Shown here: in pieces, positions 16,034 through 24,720 of the stretch
How positions within the stretch are numbered: the stretch's first letter is position 1
How the letters are laid out: the number at the start of each line of letters is the position of its first letter
Assembly: GCF_028596025.1 (NCBI RefSeq)
Contig: NZ_CP117167.1
Location: 5,828,001-5,892,000 of the forward strand
DNA from: Mucilaginibacter jinjuensis
GTDB taxonomy: Bacteria > Bacteroidota > Bacteroidia > Sphingobacteriales > Sphingobacteriaceae
Length of the DNA stretch: 64,000 nt
Reading direction: 5' to 3'
Program-made: the position numbers and the translations under genes
The notes under the pieces: generated by a model
Seen by the model: the letters and a program-made list of their open reading frames with translations, nothing else
The model's database searches: none
What the model was told of the DNA's origin: nothing

Positions 16034-16137
16034 GATGCTGCAAAATAATCATAGGGAACGGCAAATAATCAAAACGTTAACACTAATTAACGTTGATGTG
16101 GAAACACGAATAAAAAAGTATTAGCACGGGCGAGTCT

Positions 16138-16172
16138 TAATTCCTGATTCCTGATCCCCGGTTCTTGCCTCT
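16138..16172. repeat. ATTCCTGATTCCTGA-type short repeat
   Basis: TTAATTCCTGATTCCTGATC and following CCCGGTTCTTGCCTCTCTTA, complementary in style to the AATCAAGAATCGAGAA words at 6180-6209 and 22262-22352. It sits just before the stop of the NtrY-like kinase. Confidence 0.5.
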
Positions 16173-16173
16173 C

Positions 16174-19100
16174 TTATCCCTGCGCTTGCGGCAGGTTTAA
16201 ATGAAATACCGTACCCTCGTTAATCACGGTTTCGAACCACACTTTACCTCCGGCATTCTCGATAGAGTTTTTCACGAATGCAAGCCCCAAACCAGTACCC
16301 GAACTTTTGGTGGTAAAATTGGGTTCAAAAATTTTGGTACGCAAGCTTTCGGGGATACCGTTACCATTGTCGCGCAGGTTGATTAAGATAGATCTTCCTT
16401 CAATACTGTAGTCAATATCTATAAGTCCCGGGCGGCCCGGCGGCATGGCTTCAATCGCATTCTTCAACAGGTTATTAAAGCAGCGTAAAAGCTGGTCGCG
16501 GTCGGCAATAATAAGGAAAGGCTCTTCGGGTGCATTAAAGTTGATGGTCACGTTATCCATTTGCTTAAAAATGGTAACCGCCTGGCTCAGCAATTCAATA
16601 ATGTCCAGTTTCTCCATCCGGGTATCGGGCATTTTGGCAAAGGCCGAAAATTCGGAAGCAATGGATGACAGGCTTTCTATCTGCTCAACAAATGATTTGC
16701 TGAAACGCTCGAACTTGGCATCAAACTTAGGATCTTTGTCCTTCCATGATTTTTCGAGCAGCTGTAAGCCCAATTTAAGCGGCGTAAGCGGGTTCTTAAT
16801 CTCATGGGCTACCTGCTTGGCCATTTCGCGCCATGCGCTTTCACGTTCAGACTGTGCCAGCCTGCTCGCGCTATATTCGAGCGCGGCAATCATATTATTA
16901 TATTCTTTCACCAGCGAGCCAATCTCATCATTACGGCGCCAAACAATAGGTTCGTTTTTACGGCCGTAAATGGTTTTACTCAAACTATGCTGAATGAAGC
17001 TAAGCGGGTTGGTAATTTGCCTGGCCACCAATATGGCAAACAAACCAATGGCAATAAATATCAACGCGTAAATATTAATCATGGCGTTAAGCAATGACCC
17101 AATGCGCTCAGTTAACTCTGCCTCGTTAGAGAAAAACGGCAACTGTAAAAAGGCAACGGTCTCGTTATTGGCATTGCGGATAGGTGCATAACCGGCTGCA
17201 TAATCAAGCCCGCCTATCTTTTCTTTATTTACCAGTTCAGATTTTTGCAGCTTGCTTAAATAAACAAATGCCCGGCCGTTCATGCGTGGTTGCAACAAGC
17301 CCAGGTTGTATATTTTAGGCTGCGTGGTGTAAAGCAAAACGCCGTCTTTATCGTAAAGCGTAAGGTCGGTAGAGTAGGCATCGGCAAAAGCGTTAAAACT
17401 AACCTGCGTTTCGAGGTTAAACGGCGAAGACTGGTTATCGATATGATTTTCAAAAGCCGATGCTATGCGGGTAATACGGTCTGTAATAGAGTTTACCTGC
17501 TGCTCGTGGTACTGGGCAATAATAGAGAAACAGGTGATAATACCTACCAGCATCAGGGTAACCACCACTGCAAATATCATCGAAAACTGGATGCGGGTTT
17601 TATAGAGAATCCTATCGAAGTTGATATGAAAATCCCAGATAATCTCATTCTCATCTATCCGGATAAACCGCACACGCCGCCAAAGCCAACGGGTGCCCAT
17701 TACAATAGAATTGAAAATAAGCATCAGCACAAAAAAGAAGGTAAGCGAGGTTATACCATACAGTACAGGGTACTCCAGCTTACTGATGATGATCATTTTG
17801 CGGGCACTCGGCTTATAAATAAGGTGATTGTAATTGGTAAAAGCCTTATACCATGGCTGCCCGCTCGACGATGTGTTTTTAAACGCATACTGATGCGGCT
17901 GTGCACTAAACTCGTTATTTAACAGAGAATAGGTATACTGCCCGCTTTGGCTTAACAGGTGGTTATCACTATAAAATGCGTACGAGTAGCCTTTAAACTC
18001 GTTAGTAAGTTTCAGCTGCTCATCTACCAGCAATTCGGGAAATGCGTTGGTGTATTGCAGCGGTTTTGATTTTAAGGCAATTACAAAAGTGCCCAGGCTT
18101 TTATTGTTTACCTGTACAGGCAGCAGGGCAAAATAACTTTGAAAACCGAACGAATCATTTTCGCGATAAAAGTAATTGGATACTTTAAAGGCGCTAAAAA
18201 CAACCATATCCTTAAAGTTATCCAGTATGTAACTTTTATCGGTCGAGATCGATTTACCTTCGTTATCGAACTCATAAATCTTGAAATCGTATTTAGAGAG
18301 GTATCCATCAAAATACGTTTTCTGGAAATGCGTGCGCAGGTAATTACTGTTATGGGCAGTATCTTCGAAATACTCAATGAGAAACTTATCGTTAATCATC
18401 TGCTTTTCAATATGCTTAAAAATATAGTCGGCGCTTTTATCGTCGGCGGCCTCCAATTTTTTAATCAGCAATTTGCGGGTTTCATGTTCGCGCTGGTTTT
18501 GGAAAGCATTGAGTTTAACGGATGCTATAAGGGCACTCAATATCAGCACACACAAAAATGAGGTAGCAGTTAGCTGCCCGTTCTTATACCAAACAATATA
18601 AGCCCGTATGGCAACAACAAACCCGGCAAGTATATAGAATAAGGTAAATGGTGCCGTAATGCTGTTAATAATAGTTGCTATTAAAACACCGGTAAAGAAT
18701 ATCAGCGCTTTATGCATAACCGGTATTTTAACCCGCATTATCATTACCAACAGTATCTCGTCTATGAGGTTAAATATCAGGAAGCAGAAACATACCATGA
18801 TAATACCCACCAGGCTATAAACAGAAAGGTTGAGTACATTACTTACATCAAAATTTATCTTCGATGTAATAATCATGTGGTAAAACAGGTTTACAAACGT
18901 GCCCAGCCCCAACAACATAAAAATAGTACAGCCTGCAATAATGCCATAGCCAATAGCCTTATTTTGAATAGGCTTAAGCAATTTAAACCTGTACTTATAT
19001 ATAAAACTTGCCAGCCAGAAAACCATGAGCAGGTTAACACAGAAATCGCCCAGGGACGGAAACAGTGGCCCATCAGAATAATACTTTGGATCGAACAAAT

Positions 19101-19908
19101 CAAACTGTGATACATAACCAGGCCAGTGCAGTGCCTGGTTTACCGTTCTGAGCAGTATGATAAACACCGCCAGTGTTGTAAATGAAAGCAGCAGATAGCC
19201 CTTTTGCGCTATATAGTTGCACAAAATATGGATCAGCATGCATAGTGTGGCAAAACTGAGAACCCATAAAATGGTGACAAACAGGTAAAAATTATGGTTG
19301 GTATGGTTAGGCTTAATTTTTACCGAAAAAAGGTACTGATGATCTATGCTGTGTATGTAATAAACATCTTTATCTGTAATATCGGCCAGGGCTAAACTGG
19401 TATCGCTGTTAAGTCCTTCGTCAAAAGTGTTTTGCAGGTACTTGTTTTGCAAGCTATAGCTCCATTTAACCGGGATATAAAATATAGCCGTAAAATTGCC
19501 TGACGTTTTGCGGATAGCCTCATAATAACCATTGGCTACCTTAATGAATGAACGCCCCTCCTTAACAGGCCTCGAAGTATCTGGCAATATTTTAACCCCC
19601 GTCCAAAATGTTAAGCGGTTATTAACCATGGTGGTTAACCACACTCTTTTTTGGCTTGTTAAATCATCAATAAAATTTAGGGCAGCGTTTTCATTATTGG
19701 GCAGTGTGCGTAAACTATCAAAGTTTGCCTTGTTATTGATAATGCTATTTACGTAAGCCTCTTTGGTATGCAATGAGCGCTCGAGCGCCTGCGCAGGTTG
19801 CTCCAGGTTATTTTGCGGGGTATAGGTTTTCTGTACAACTATAGCTGTAAGCAAAAGGCTGGCACAAATAAGGGCCAGTAATAAACGTATTTTGGCTATC
19901 GCGGTCAA
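16174..19908 (-). CDS. giant multi-pass NtrY-like histidine kinase
   Basis: A 1244-residue sensor kinase, much longer than usual. After TM1 (about 7-26) and a periplasmic segment, a bundle of about eight helices spans residues 205-480. A second sensor region (about 500-720) and helices near 725-750, 785-810 and 945-965 follow. Then come HAMP (RQITNPLSFIQHSLSKT), HisKA (REMAKQVAHEIKNPLTPLKL near 1025) and the ATPase domain (NLLKNAIEAM, DNGNGIPESL, SSGTGLGLAFVKN). HEIKNPLTP is the NtrY signature. No ATG precedes TM1, so a TTG at 19908 is the probable start. No response regulator is adjacent on the downstream side except the separate OmpR pair. Confidence 0.88.
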   Translation of the reverse strand: MTAIAKIRLLLALICASLLLTAIVVQKTYTPQNNLEQPAQALERSLHTKEAYVNSIINNKANFDSLRTLPNNENAALNFIDDLTSQKRVWLTTMVNNRLTFWTGVKILPDTSRPVKEGRSFIKVANGYYEAIRKTSGNFTAIFYIPVKWSYSLQNKYLQNTFDEGLNSDTSLALADITDKDVYYIHSIDHQYLFSVKIKPNHTNHNFYLFVTILWVLSFATLCMLIHILCNYIAQKGYLLLSFTTLAVFIILLRTVNQALHWPGYVSQFDLFDPKYYSDGPLFPSLGDFCVNLLMVFWLASFIYKYRFKLLKPIQNKAIGYGIIAGCTIFMLLGLGTFVNLFYHMIITSKINFDVSNVLNLSVYSLVGIIMVCFCFLIFNLIDEILLVMIMRVKIPVMHKALIFFTGVLIATIINSITAPFTLFYILAGFVVAIRAYIVWYKNGQLTATSFLCVLILSALIASVKLNAFQNQREHETRKLLIKKLEAADDKSADYIFKHIEKQMINDKFLIEYFEDTAHNSNYLRTHFQKTYFDGYLSKYDFKIYEFDNEGKSISTDKSYILDNFKDMVVFSAFKVSNYFYRENDSFGFQSYFALLPVQVNNKSLGTFVIALKSKPLQYTNAFPELLVDEQLKLTNEFKGYSYAFYSDNHLLSQSGQYTYSLLNNEFSAQPHQYAFKNTSSSGQPWYKAFTNYNHLIYKPSARKMIIISKLEYPVLYGITSLTFFFVLMLIFNSIVMGTRWLWRRVRFIRIDENEIIWDFHINFDRILYKTRIQFSMIFAVVVTLMLVGIITCFSIIAQYHEQQVNSITDRITRIASAFENHIDNQSSPFNLETQVSFNAFADAYSTDLTLYDKDGVLLYTTQPKIYNLGLLQPRMNGRAFVYLSKLQKSELVNKEKIGGLDYAAGYAPIRNANNETVAFLQLPFFSNEAELTERIGSLLNAMINIYALIFIAIGLFAILVARQITNPLSFIQHSLSKTIYGRKNEPIVWRRNDEIGSLVKEYNNMIAALEYSASRLAQSERESAWREMAKQVAHEIKNPLTPLKLGLQLLEKSWKDKDPKFDAKFERFSKSFVEQIESLSSIASEFSAFAKMPDTRMEKLDIIELLSQAVTIFKQMDNVTINFNAPEEPFLIIADRDQLLRCFNNLLKNAIEAMPPGRPGLIDIDYSIEGRSILINLRDNGNGIPESLRTKIFEPNFTTKSSGTGLGLAFVKNSIENAGGKVWFETVINEGTVFHLNLPQAQG

Positions 19909-19981
19909 AAAAGGAGCAATGTTGATTGGTAAATTTAGTATAAAAAATAAAAGCCACTTTAGTTTGTGGCTTTTAAATTTT

Positions 19982-20869
19982 TTATTGTGCTATGGTTGCG
20001 CTGCTGGTTGGTATGGCGCGGTCTACCTTTTTTACCAGGCCTTGCAGTACATTACCCGGGCCAACTTCGGTATATGAGGTGGCTCCGTCCTCTAATGTAT
20101 GTTTAACAATTTGGGTCCATCTTACAGCTCCTGTTAACTGCAAAATCAAGTTACGTTTAATATGCTCAGGATCTGTATATGGTTTAGCATCGATGTTTTG
20201 ATAGATGGGGCATACCGGCGCTTTAATTTCGGTAGCCAAAATAGCGGCCTCCAGTTCCACACGTGCCGATTCCATTAAAGGAGAGTGGAATGCGCCACCT
20301 ACATTTAATTTTAATGCGCGTTTTGCACCGGCAGCCAGTAACAGTTCGCAGGCTTTATCTACACCAGCTATCGTACCAGATATTACCAACTGGCCCGGGC
20401 AGTTGTAGTTAGCCGGAACAACGATGTCGCTTACACGGTGGCAAATATCTTCAACCGTAAAATCATCCAGACCTAAAACTGCGGCCATGGTTGATGGCTG
20501 AATTTCGCAGGCTTTTTGCATCGCATTGGCACGTGCTGCTACCAAACGTAAACCATCTTCGAACGATAATGCACCTGCTGCTACCAGTGCCGAAAATTCG
20601 CCAAGCGAGTGGCCAGCAACCATTTCTGGTTTAAAGTCATCACCCAAAACAGTAGCCAGTATTACAGAGTGTAAAAATATAGCGGGTTGGGTAACGTTGG
20701 TTTGTTTCAGTTCCTCATCCGTGCCGTTAAACATAATGTCGGTAATGCGGAAACCTAAAATTTCGTTTGCCTGCTCAAATAATGAACGTGCTTGCTCAGA
20801 CTGATCGTAAAGGTCTTTTCCCATCCCAATAAACTGGGCACCCTGACCGGGGAATATGTATGCTTTCAA
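19982..20869 (-). CDS. fabD: malonyl-CoA:ACP transacylase
   Basis: Moves malonyl groups from CoA to ACP for fatty acid elongation. Counting from a TTG at 20869, the protein is 295 residues and begins KAYIFPGQGAQFIGMGKDLY, exactly where the family starts. The active-site motif GHSLGEF puts the catalytic Ser at 88, and the catalytic His is in GGAFHSPLM near 198. The frame stays open upstream to an ATG at 20965, which would add 32 residues encoded mostly by a TTCGAATGTTCGAT repeat (EIEHSKSNIRNPKYKS). I prefer the TTG start because it matches family length, but translation from 20965 is possible. Confidence 0.93.
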   Translation of the reverse strand: MKAYIFPGQGAQFIGMGKDLYDQSEQARSLFEQANEILGFRITDIMFNGTDEELKQTNVTQPAIFLHSVILATVLGDDFKPEMVAGHSLGEFSALVAAGALSFEDGLRLVAARANAMQKACEIQPSTMAAVLGLDDFTVEDICHRVSDIVVPANYNCPGQLVISGTIAGVDKACELLLAAGAKRALKLNVGGAFHSPLMESARVELEAAILATEIKAPVCPIYQNIDAKPYTDPEHIKRNLILQLTGAVRWTQIVKHTLEDGATSYTEVGPGNVLQGLVKKVDRAIPTSSATIAQ

Positions 20870-20910
20870 TTTAGTTGTGAATTTTGAGTTAGTGATTGAT
20901 TTATATTTCG

Positions 20911-20950
20911 GATTTCGAATGTTCGATTTCGAATGTTCGATTTCGAATTT
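20911..20950. repeat. tandem TTCGAATGTTCGAT repeat before fabD
   Basis: Sequence built on TTTCGAATGTTCGAT, present twice with a partial third unit, within the possible N-terminal extension of FabD. It abuts the inverted repeat at 20960. Confidence 0.6.
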
Positions 20951-20959
20951 ATTTAAGCT

Positions 20960-21056
20960 CGTCATTTCGAGGTACGAAGCAATCGCGAACTGTACGGAGC
21001 GGCTCTGTAGTCCCGATAGCTATCGGGAGGGGATTGCTTCGTACCTCGCAATGACG
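20960..21056. repeat. inverted repeat, GTCATTGCGAGGTACGAAGC family, copy 3
   Basis: Ends CGTCATTTCGAGGTACGAAG and CTTCGTACCTCGCAATGACG are inverted arms. The centre also contains the palindrome CCCGATAGCTATCGGG. It fills the gap between folE and fabD. Confidence 0.8.
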
Positions 21057-21063
21057 TTTGTGG

Positions 21064-21711
21064 TTATGACAACTTTGACGATATCAAATTTAAAAACTCC
21101 GTTCTGGTTTTATCCATCAAAAACGCACCGGTAAAAGCCGATGTAGTAGTTACCGAGTTTTGTTTTTGTACGCCGCGCATGCTCATACACAGGTGGCGGC
21201 ACTCTATTACCACACCTACCCCGATAGGGTTAAGCGTATCCTGGATACAATCGCGGATTTCGTTGGTTAAACGTTCCTGAACTTGCAATCGGCGGGCGAA
21301 AACATCAACAATGCGTGGTATTTTGCTTAAGCCCACTACATGCCCGTTAGGGATGTACGCTACGTGTGCTTTACCGAAAAATGGCAGCATGTGGTGCTCG
21401 CACATCGAGTAAACTTCAATGTCTTTCACCACCACCATCTGGCTGTACTCCTCTTTAAACATGGCCGATTTCAGGATCTGTTGTGCATCCAAATCGTAAC
21501 CATGCGTAAGGTACATCAGTGCCTTGGCAACGCGTTCAGGGGTTTTTAATAAGCCTTCGCGCTCGGGGTTCTCGCCTATTTGTTTTAACACCTCATGATA
21601 GTGGCCGCTCAGGCTTTCAATCAGTTCAGGGTTATAACGGTCTATTTTCTGGTATCCTTCAATGCCCGCATCGCGGTCCGGAAGGTTGTCATCATCGTCG
21701 TGCTGGTGCAT
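21064..21711 (-). CDS. folE: GTP cyclohydrolase I
   Basis: Converts GTP to dihydroneopterin triphosphate, entry point for folate and also for queuosine precursors. 215 residues. Motifs: EREGLLKTPERVAKAL near 53, zinc and active-site residues in YSMCEHHMLPFFGKAHVAYIP near 100-120, SKIPRIVDVFARRLQVQERLT near 128-150, and the second zinc Cys and His in VVIECRHLCMSMRGVQK near 170-186. The N-terminal 22 residues (MHQHDDDDNLPDRDAG) are an acidic tail. The queD-like gene is 8 bp upstream on the same strand, consistent with a pterin or queuosine operon. Confidence 0.95.
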   Translation of the reverse strand: MHQHDDDDNLPDRDAGIEGYQKIDRYNPELIESLSGHYHEVLKQIGENPEREGLLKTPERVAKALMYLTHGYDLDAQQILKSAMFKEEYSQMVVVKDIEVYSMCEHHMLPFFGKAHVAYIPNGHVVGLSKIPRIVDVFARRLQVQERLTNEIRDCIQDTLNPIGVGVVIECRHLCMSMRGVQKQNSVTTTSAFTGAFLMDKTRTEFLNLISSKLS

Positions 21712-21719
21712 AGGTATAA

Positions 21720-22139
21720 TTAATCGCCGAAGTATTCGGCAGAGTTGTTTTCGGTTTCAAATAATCTAACAGAGTGTAAAAACACGCCAGGATAAGCTTC
21801 GATAGGGCCTTTCAGTTGGTTGAATATCCCGATGGTCAGCAATTCGGTCGAAGCCATTTTGCCTGCCATAAAAGGTACATCCAGGTTAATATTTTTATGA
21901 TCGAGTTTTTCGATCACATACTCGTGGATAATTTCCTTCAGCTCTTTCAGGTCTATCAGGTACCCTGTAGCATGTGTTACTTCGCCTTTTACAGTTACAA
22001 ACAGGTTGTAATTATGCCCGTGCCAGTTAGGATTGGCGCATTTGCCAAACACTTCCTGATTTTTCTCGGCGCTCCACTCCTCGCGGTACATGCGGTGAGC
22101 AGCATTGAAATGCTCTTTGCGCGTAATATGTATCATCAT
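21720..22139 (-). CDS. 6-pyruvoyl-tetrahydropterin synthase / QueD family protein
   Basis: About 139 residues from ATG 22139 (a second ATG lies at 22136). Acts on dihydroneopterin triphosphate, most likely as 6-carboxytetrahydropterin synthase in queuosine synthesis. Zinc His residues are in HITRKEHFNAAHRMY (N-terminus) and NWHGHNYNLFVTVKG near 45. The catalytic Cys is in CANPNWHGH, and LDHKNINLDVPF near 80 is also typical. The longer frame upstream encodes an unrelated Cys-rich stretch and was not used. folE follows within 8 bp and makes its substrate. PTPS of another pathway is the alternative. Confidence 0.9.
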   Translation of the reverse strand: MMIHITRKEHFNAAHRMYREEWSAEKNQEVFGKCANPNWHGHNYNLFVTVKGEVTHATGYLIDLKELKEIIHEYVIEKLDHKNINLDVPFMAGKMASTELLTIGIFNQLKGPIEAYPGVFLHSVRLFETENNSAEYFGD

Positions 22140-22215
22140 AACTAATAATTGGTGCAAATATACAAAACAAAAACAGGCAGGTTGTTTTATCTTAGCATAA
22201 CAAAAAAGCCAAGCC

Positions 22216-22896
22216 ATGCACATATTAATAGTAGCCGCCACAGAAGCAGAGATCAGTTTGTTGAGAGAGAGCCATCTGAAAGAGAGTCAAGAATCGAGAA
22301 GCAAGAATCAAGACGAGGACCGAAAACGGACAACTGACAACCGACAACTGGACTTCCTAATTACCGGCGTTGGTATGACAGCCACGGCTTATGCGTTAGG
22401 CACTCATCTGGTAACCAATAAATATGATCTGGTAATTAACCTGGGCATTGCAGGTAGCTTTGACCGCAGTATTGCCCTGGGCGATGTGGTTGAAATAATA
22501 GAAGATACCTTCTCTGAACTGGGTGCCGAGGATGATGATTGCTTTCTCTCCCTAACCACACTTGGCTTTGGTGAAATTACTTATAAGCCCAATGGACATC
22601 CCTTTTTAAATATTAAACAGGTTAAAGCCATCACGGTAAATAAGGTGCACGGCAACGAGGCTTCGATAGATAAAATAGTGGAACGCCTTAACCCCCAACT
22701 GGAAAGCATGGAAGGCGCTGCTGTATTTTATGCCTGCCGCCAGGCGGGTGTGGCTTGTGTGCAAATCAGGGCTGTGTCAAATTATGTAGAAAAACGTAAC
22801 CGCGATGCCTGGAAGATAGGTTTAGCCGTTAAAAATCTGAATACATTTGCCGGAGAGATGTTGCGTGTTATGGGCTCCCAGTTGCCTGATGCCTGA
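22216..22896 (+). CDS. mqnB: futalosine hydrolase
   Basis: Cleaves futalosine to dehypoxanthine futalosine in the futalosine route to menaquinone. A 226-residue nucleoside-phosphorylase-fold protein: MHILIVAATEAEISLL at the N-terminus, FLITGVGMTATAYALG near 50, INLGIAGSFDRSIALGDVVE near 75, and the active-site block ESMEGAAVFYACRQAGV near 157-173, with RAVSNYVEKRNRD near 180. Residues about 16-45 (ESHLKESQESRSKNQDEDRK and onwards) are encoded by an AATCAAGA-type interspersed repeat placed in a loop between the first two strands. mqnD follows 42 bp downstream; mqnA and mqnC are not in the window. Confidence 0.9.
   Translation: MHILIVAATEAEISLLRESHLKESQESRSKNQDEDRKRTTDNRQLDFLITGVGMTATAYALGTHLVTNKYDLVINLGIAGSFDRSIALGDVVEIIEDTFSELGAEDDDCFLSLTTLGFGEITYKPNGHPFLNIKQVKAITVNKVHGNEASIDKIVERLNPQLESMEGAAVFYACRQAGVACVQIRAVSNYVEKRNRDAWKIGLAVKNLNTFAGEMLRVMGSQLPDA
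22262..22352. repeat. interspersed repeat inside mqnB
   Basis: Words GAGTCAAGAATCGAGAAGC, AAGAATCAAGACGAGGACC and CAACTGACAACCGACAACTG resemble intergenic repeats at 6180-6209 and 9955-10012. Here they are in frame and translated as a hydrophilic, charged loop. Confidence 0.65.
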
Positions 22897-22938
22897 ATCA
22901 CGCAACTCGCAACTGAACACACGCAACAACCGACTACT

Positions 22939-23787
22939 ATGAAACTAACACTCGGCTTTTCGCCATGCCCTAACGATACTTTTATTTTTGATGCCCTTAT
23001 TCACCATAAAATTGATACCGAAGGATTAGACTTCGAAGTATTTTATGATGATGTGGAAACCCTGAACCAAAAAGCCTTCCGCGGCGAACTGGATATTACA
23101 AAGCTAAGCTACCATGCCTTTGCCTATATGGTAGACCAATATGCTTTGCTGGATGCTGGCAGTGCCTTAGGTTTCGGCGTTGGCCCAATGCTGATTTGTA
23201 AAGGCGACCCGGATGAATTACGCGAAAAACTTAAAACCGATGGAGCAAGTGTAAAAATCGGTATACCGGGTAAATATACTACGGCCAATTTCCTTTTAGG
23301 CTTAGCTTTCCCCGAAGCTACCAACAAGCAAGAATTAGTTTTCTCTGAAATTGAAGATGCCGTGTTAACCGGTAAAATAGATGTGGGCTTGATTATCCAT
23401 GAAAACCGTTTTACTTACCAGGATAAAGGCCTGAAAAAGATCATGGACCTGGGCGATTACTGGGAAAAAGAAACCGGCTGCGCCATTCCGTTGGGAGGTA
23501 TTGTAGTGAACCGGAATTTGCCATTGGATGTTCAGCTTAAGGTGAACCGCTTGATCAGAAAATCTGTTGAGTTTGCTTTTGCCGATCCAAAATCGGGTTT
23601 GGAGTTTATCAAATCTCATGCCCAGGAAATGAGCGAAGAGGTGATGTACAAGCACATCGAACTGTATGTAAATAAGTACTCGGTTGACCTTGGCGAAGAA
23701 GGCAGAAAAGCAATTAATCTGCTATTTGATACCGCAAAACGGAAAGAAATTATACCTCAAATAAGTAAGGAAATATTTTTGACTTAA
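22939..23787 (+). CDS. mqnD: 1,4-dihydroxy-6-naphthoate synthase
   Basis: Last specific enzyme of the futalosine pathway, turning cyclic dehypoxanthinylfutalosine into 1,4-dihydroxy-6-naphthoate. The 282 residues form a periplasmic-binding-protein-like fold. Signature N-terminus LGFSPCPNDTFIFDALIHHK, then VETLNQKAFRGELDITKLSYHA near 35-56, GVGPMLICK near 80, GIPGKYTTANFLL near 108 and GLIIHENRFTYQDKGL near 148, with GGIVVNRNL near 192. It is almost certainly co-transcribed with mqnB. Confidence 0.94.
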   Translation: MKLTLGFSPCPNDTFIFDALIHHKIDTEGLDFEVFYDDVETLNQKAFRGELDITKLSYHAFAYMVDQYALLDAGSALGFGVGPMLICKGDPDELREKLKTDGASVKIGIPGKYTTANFLLGLAFPEATNKQELVFSEIEDAVLTGKIDVGLIIHENRFTYQDKGLKKIMDLGDYWEKETGCAIPLGGIVVNRNLPLDVQLKVNRLIRKSVEFAFADPKSGLEFIKSHAQEMSEEVMYKHIELYVNKYSVDLGEEGRKAINLLFDTAKRKEIIPQISKEIFLT

Positions 23788-23850
23788 GCGAGGATTATGA
23801 CCCAAAATGACTTTTCTGCTTTTCAACAGATACTCGTAATTTAGCGGGGT

Positions 23851-24612
23851 ATGTCCATCCGTAACAAAATATACTTTGCGTCCGATTTTCATCTGGGCTC
23901 AGGCAGCTATACTACCCACCGCGAGAAAGAGCAGAAGATTGTGAGCTGGCTCGACATGATCAAAGCCGACGCCAGCGAGCTATATTTAATGGGCGACATC
24001 TTCGACTTTTGGTTCGAGTATAAAACTGTTGTTCCGCGTGGCTATATCCGCTTTTTGGGTAAACTGGCCGAACTGGCTGACATGGGTATTAAGCTCACCC
24101 TGTTTAAAGGCAACCACGATATGTGGATGTTCGGTTACTTTGAGAAAGAACTAGGCGCAACCATCATCAGCAACGAACTGGTGATTGAGCGCAACGGTAA
24201 AAAATTCTACCTGCACCACGGCGATGGACTTGGCCCGGGGGACGCCAAGTATAAGTTTCTGAAAAAGATTTTCCGCAGTCCGCTTTGCCAGTGGTTGTTC
24301 GAGCGTATCCATCCTAACTTTGGTGTGGGTATTGCAAACAGATGGTCACAGCATAGCCGCGATACCGGTGATAATGATAAACAACGCCGCATAGATGAAC
24401 AGGAATGGCTGATAGTTTACAGCAAAGAGGTTTTACAAACCCAGTTTTACGACTACCTGATATTTGGTCACCGCCACTTGGCAATGGATGTTAAAGTTGG
24501 AGAAAAAAGCCGCTATATAAACCTTGGCGAGTGGGTAAAGGCCTGCACCTATGCAATGTTTGACGGTACGGATGTTACCCTGCATACGTACACACAGCCT
24601 ATTCCTCAATAA
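23851..24612 (+). CDS. UDP-2,3-diacylglucosamine diphosphatase-like metallophosphatase
   Basis: A 253-residue calcineurin-like metallophosphoesterase of the LpxH group, which cleaves UDP-2,3-diacylglucosamine to lipid X in lipid A synthesis at the inner membrane. Metal-ligand motifs are in order: ASDFHLGS near 9, MGDIFDFWFE near 47, FKGNHDMWMF near 87, LHHGDGLGPGD near 123 and FGHRHLAMD near 207. The stretch FLKKIFRSPLCQWLFERIHP near 135 is the membrane-associated insert region of this group. LpxH itself is the likeliest identity; a broader phosphoesterase role cannot be excluded. Confidence 0.88.
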   Translation: MSIRNKIYFASDFHLGSGSYTTHREKEQKIVSWLDMIKADASELYLMGDIFDFWFEYKTVVPRGYIRFLGKLAELADMGIKLTLFKGNHDMWMFGYFEKELGATIISNELVIERNGKKFYLHHGDGLGPGDAKYKFLKKIFRSPLCQWLFERIHPNFGVGIANRWSQHSRDTGDNDKQRRIDEQEWLIVYSKEVLQTQFYDYLIFGHRHLAMDVKVGEKSRYINLGEWVKACTYAMFDGTDVTLHTYTQPIPQ

Positions 24613-24648
24613 TTTTACTTCAGGCTTACCAGCGATGCGATGTATCTG

Positions 24649-24679
24649 TTTAATATCTAAGCTAAAAGCCGTACTTTTG
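24649..24679 (+). promoter_or_regulatory. predicted prfA promoter
   Basis: TTTA at 24649-24652, a 19-nt spacer and TACTTTTG at 24672-24679, matching TAnnTTTG. Predicted start near 24684 leaves about 36 nt before the ATG at 24721 and argues against the TTG at 24688 as start codon. Confidence 0.5.
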
Positions 24680-24720
24680 CAAATCCTTTGGCAGGCACTG
24701 CCAATAAGATCCATAATAAT

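Noticed and set aside
3954..21056. CRISPR array
   Set aside because: The repeats are inverted, scattered, few, and not separated by regular spacers; no cas gene is present.
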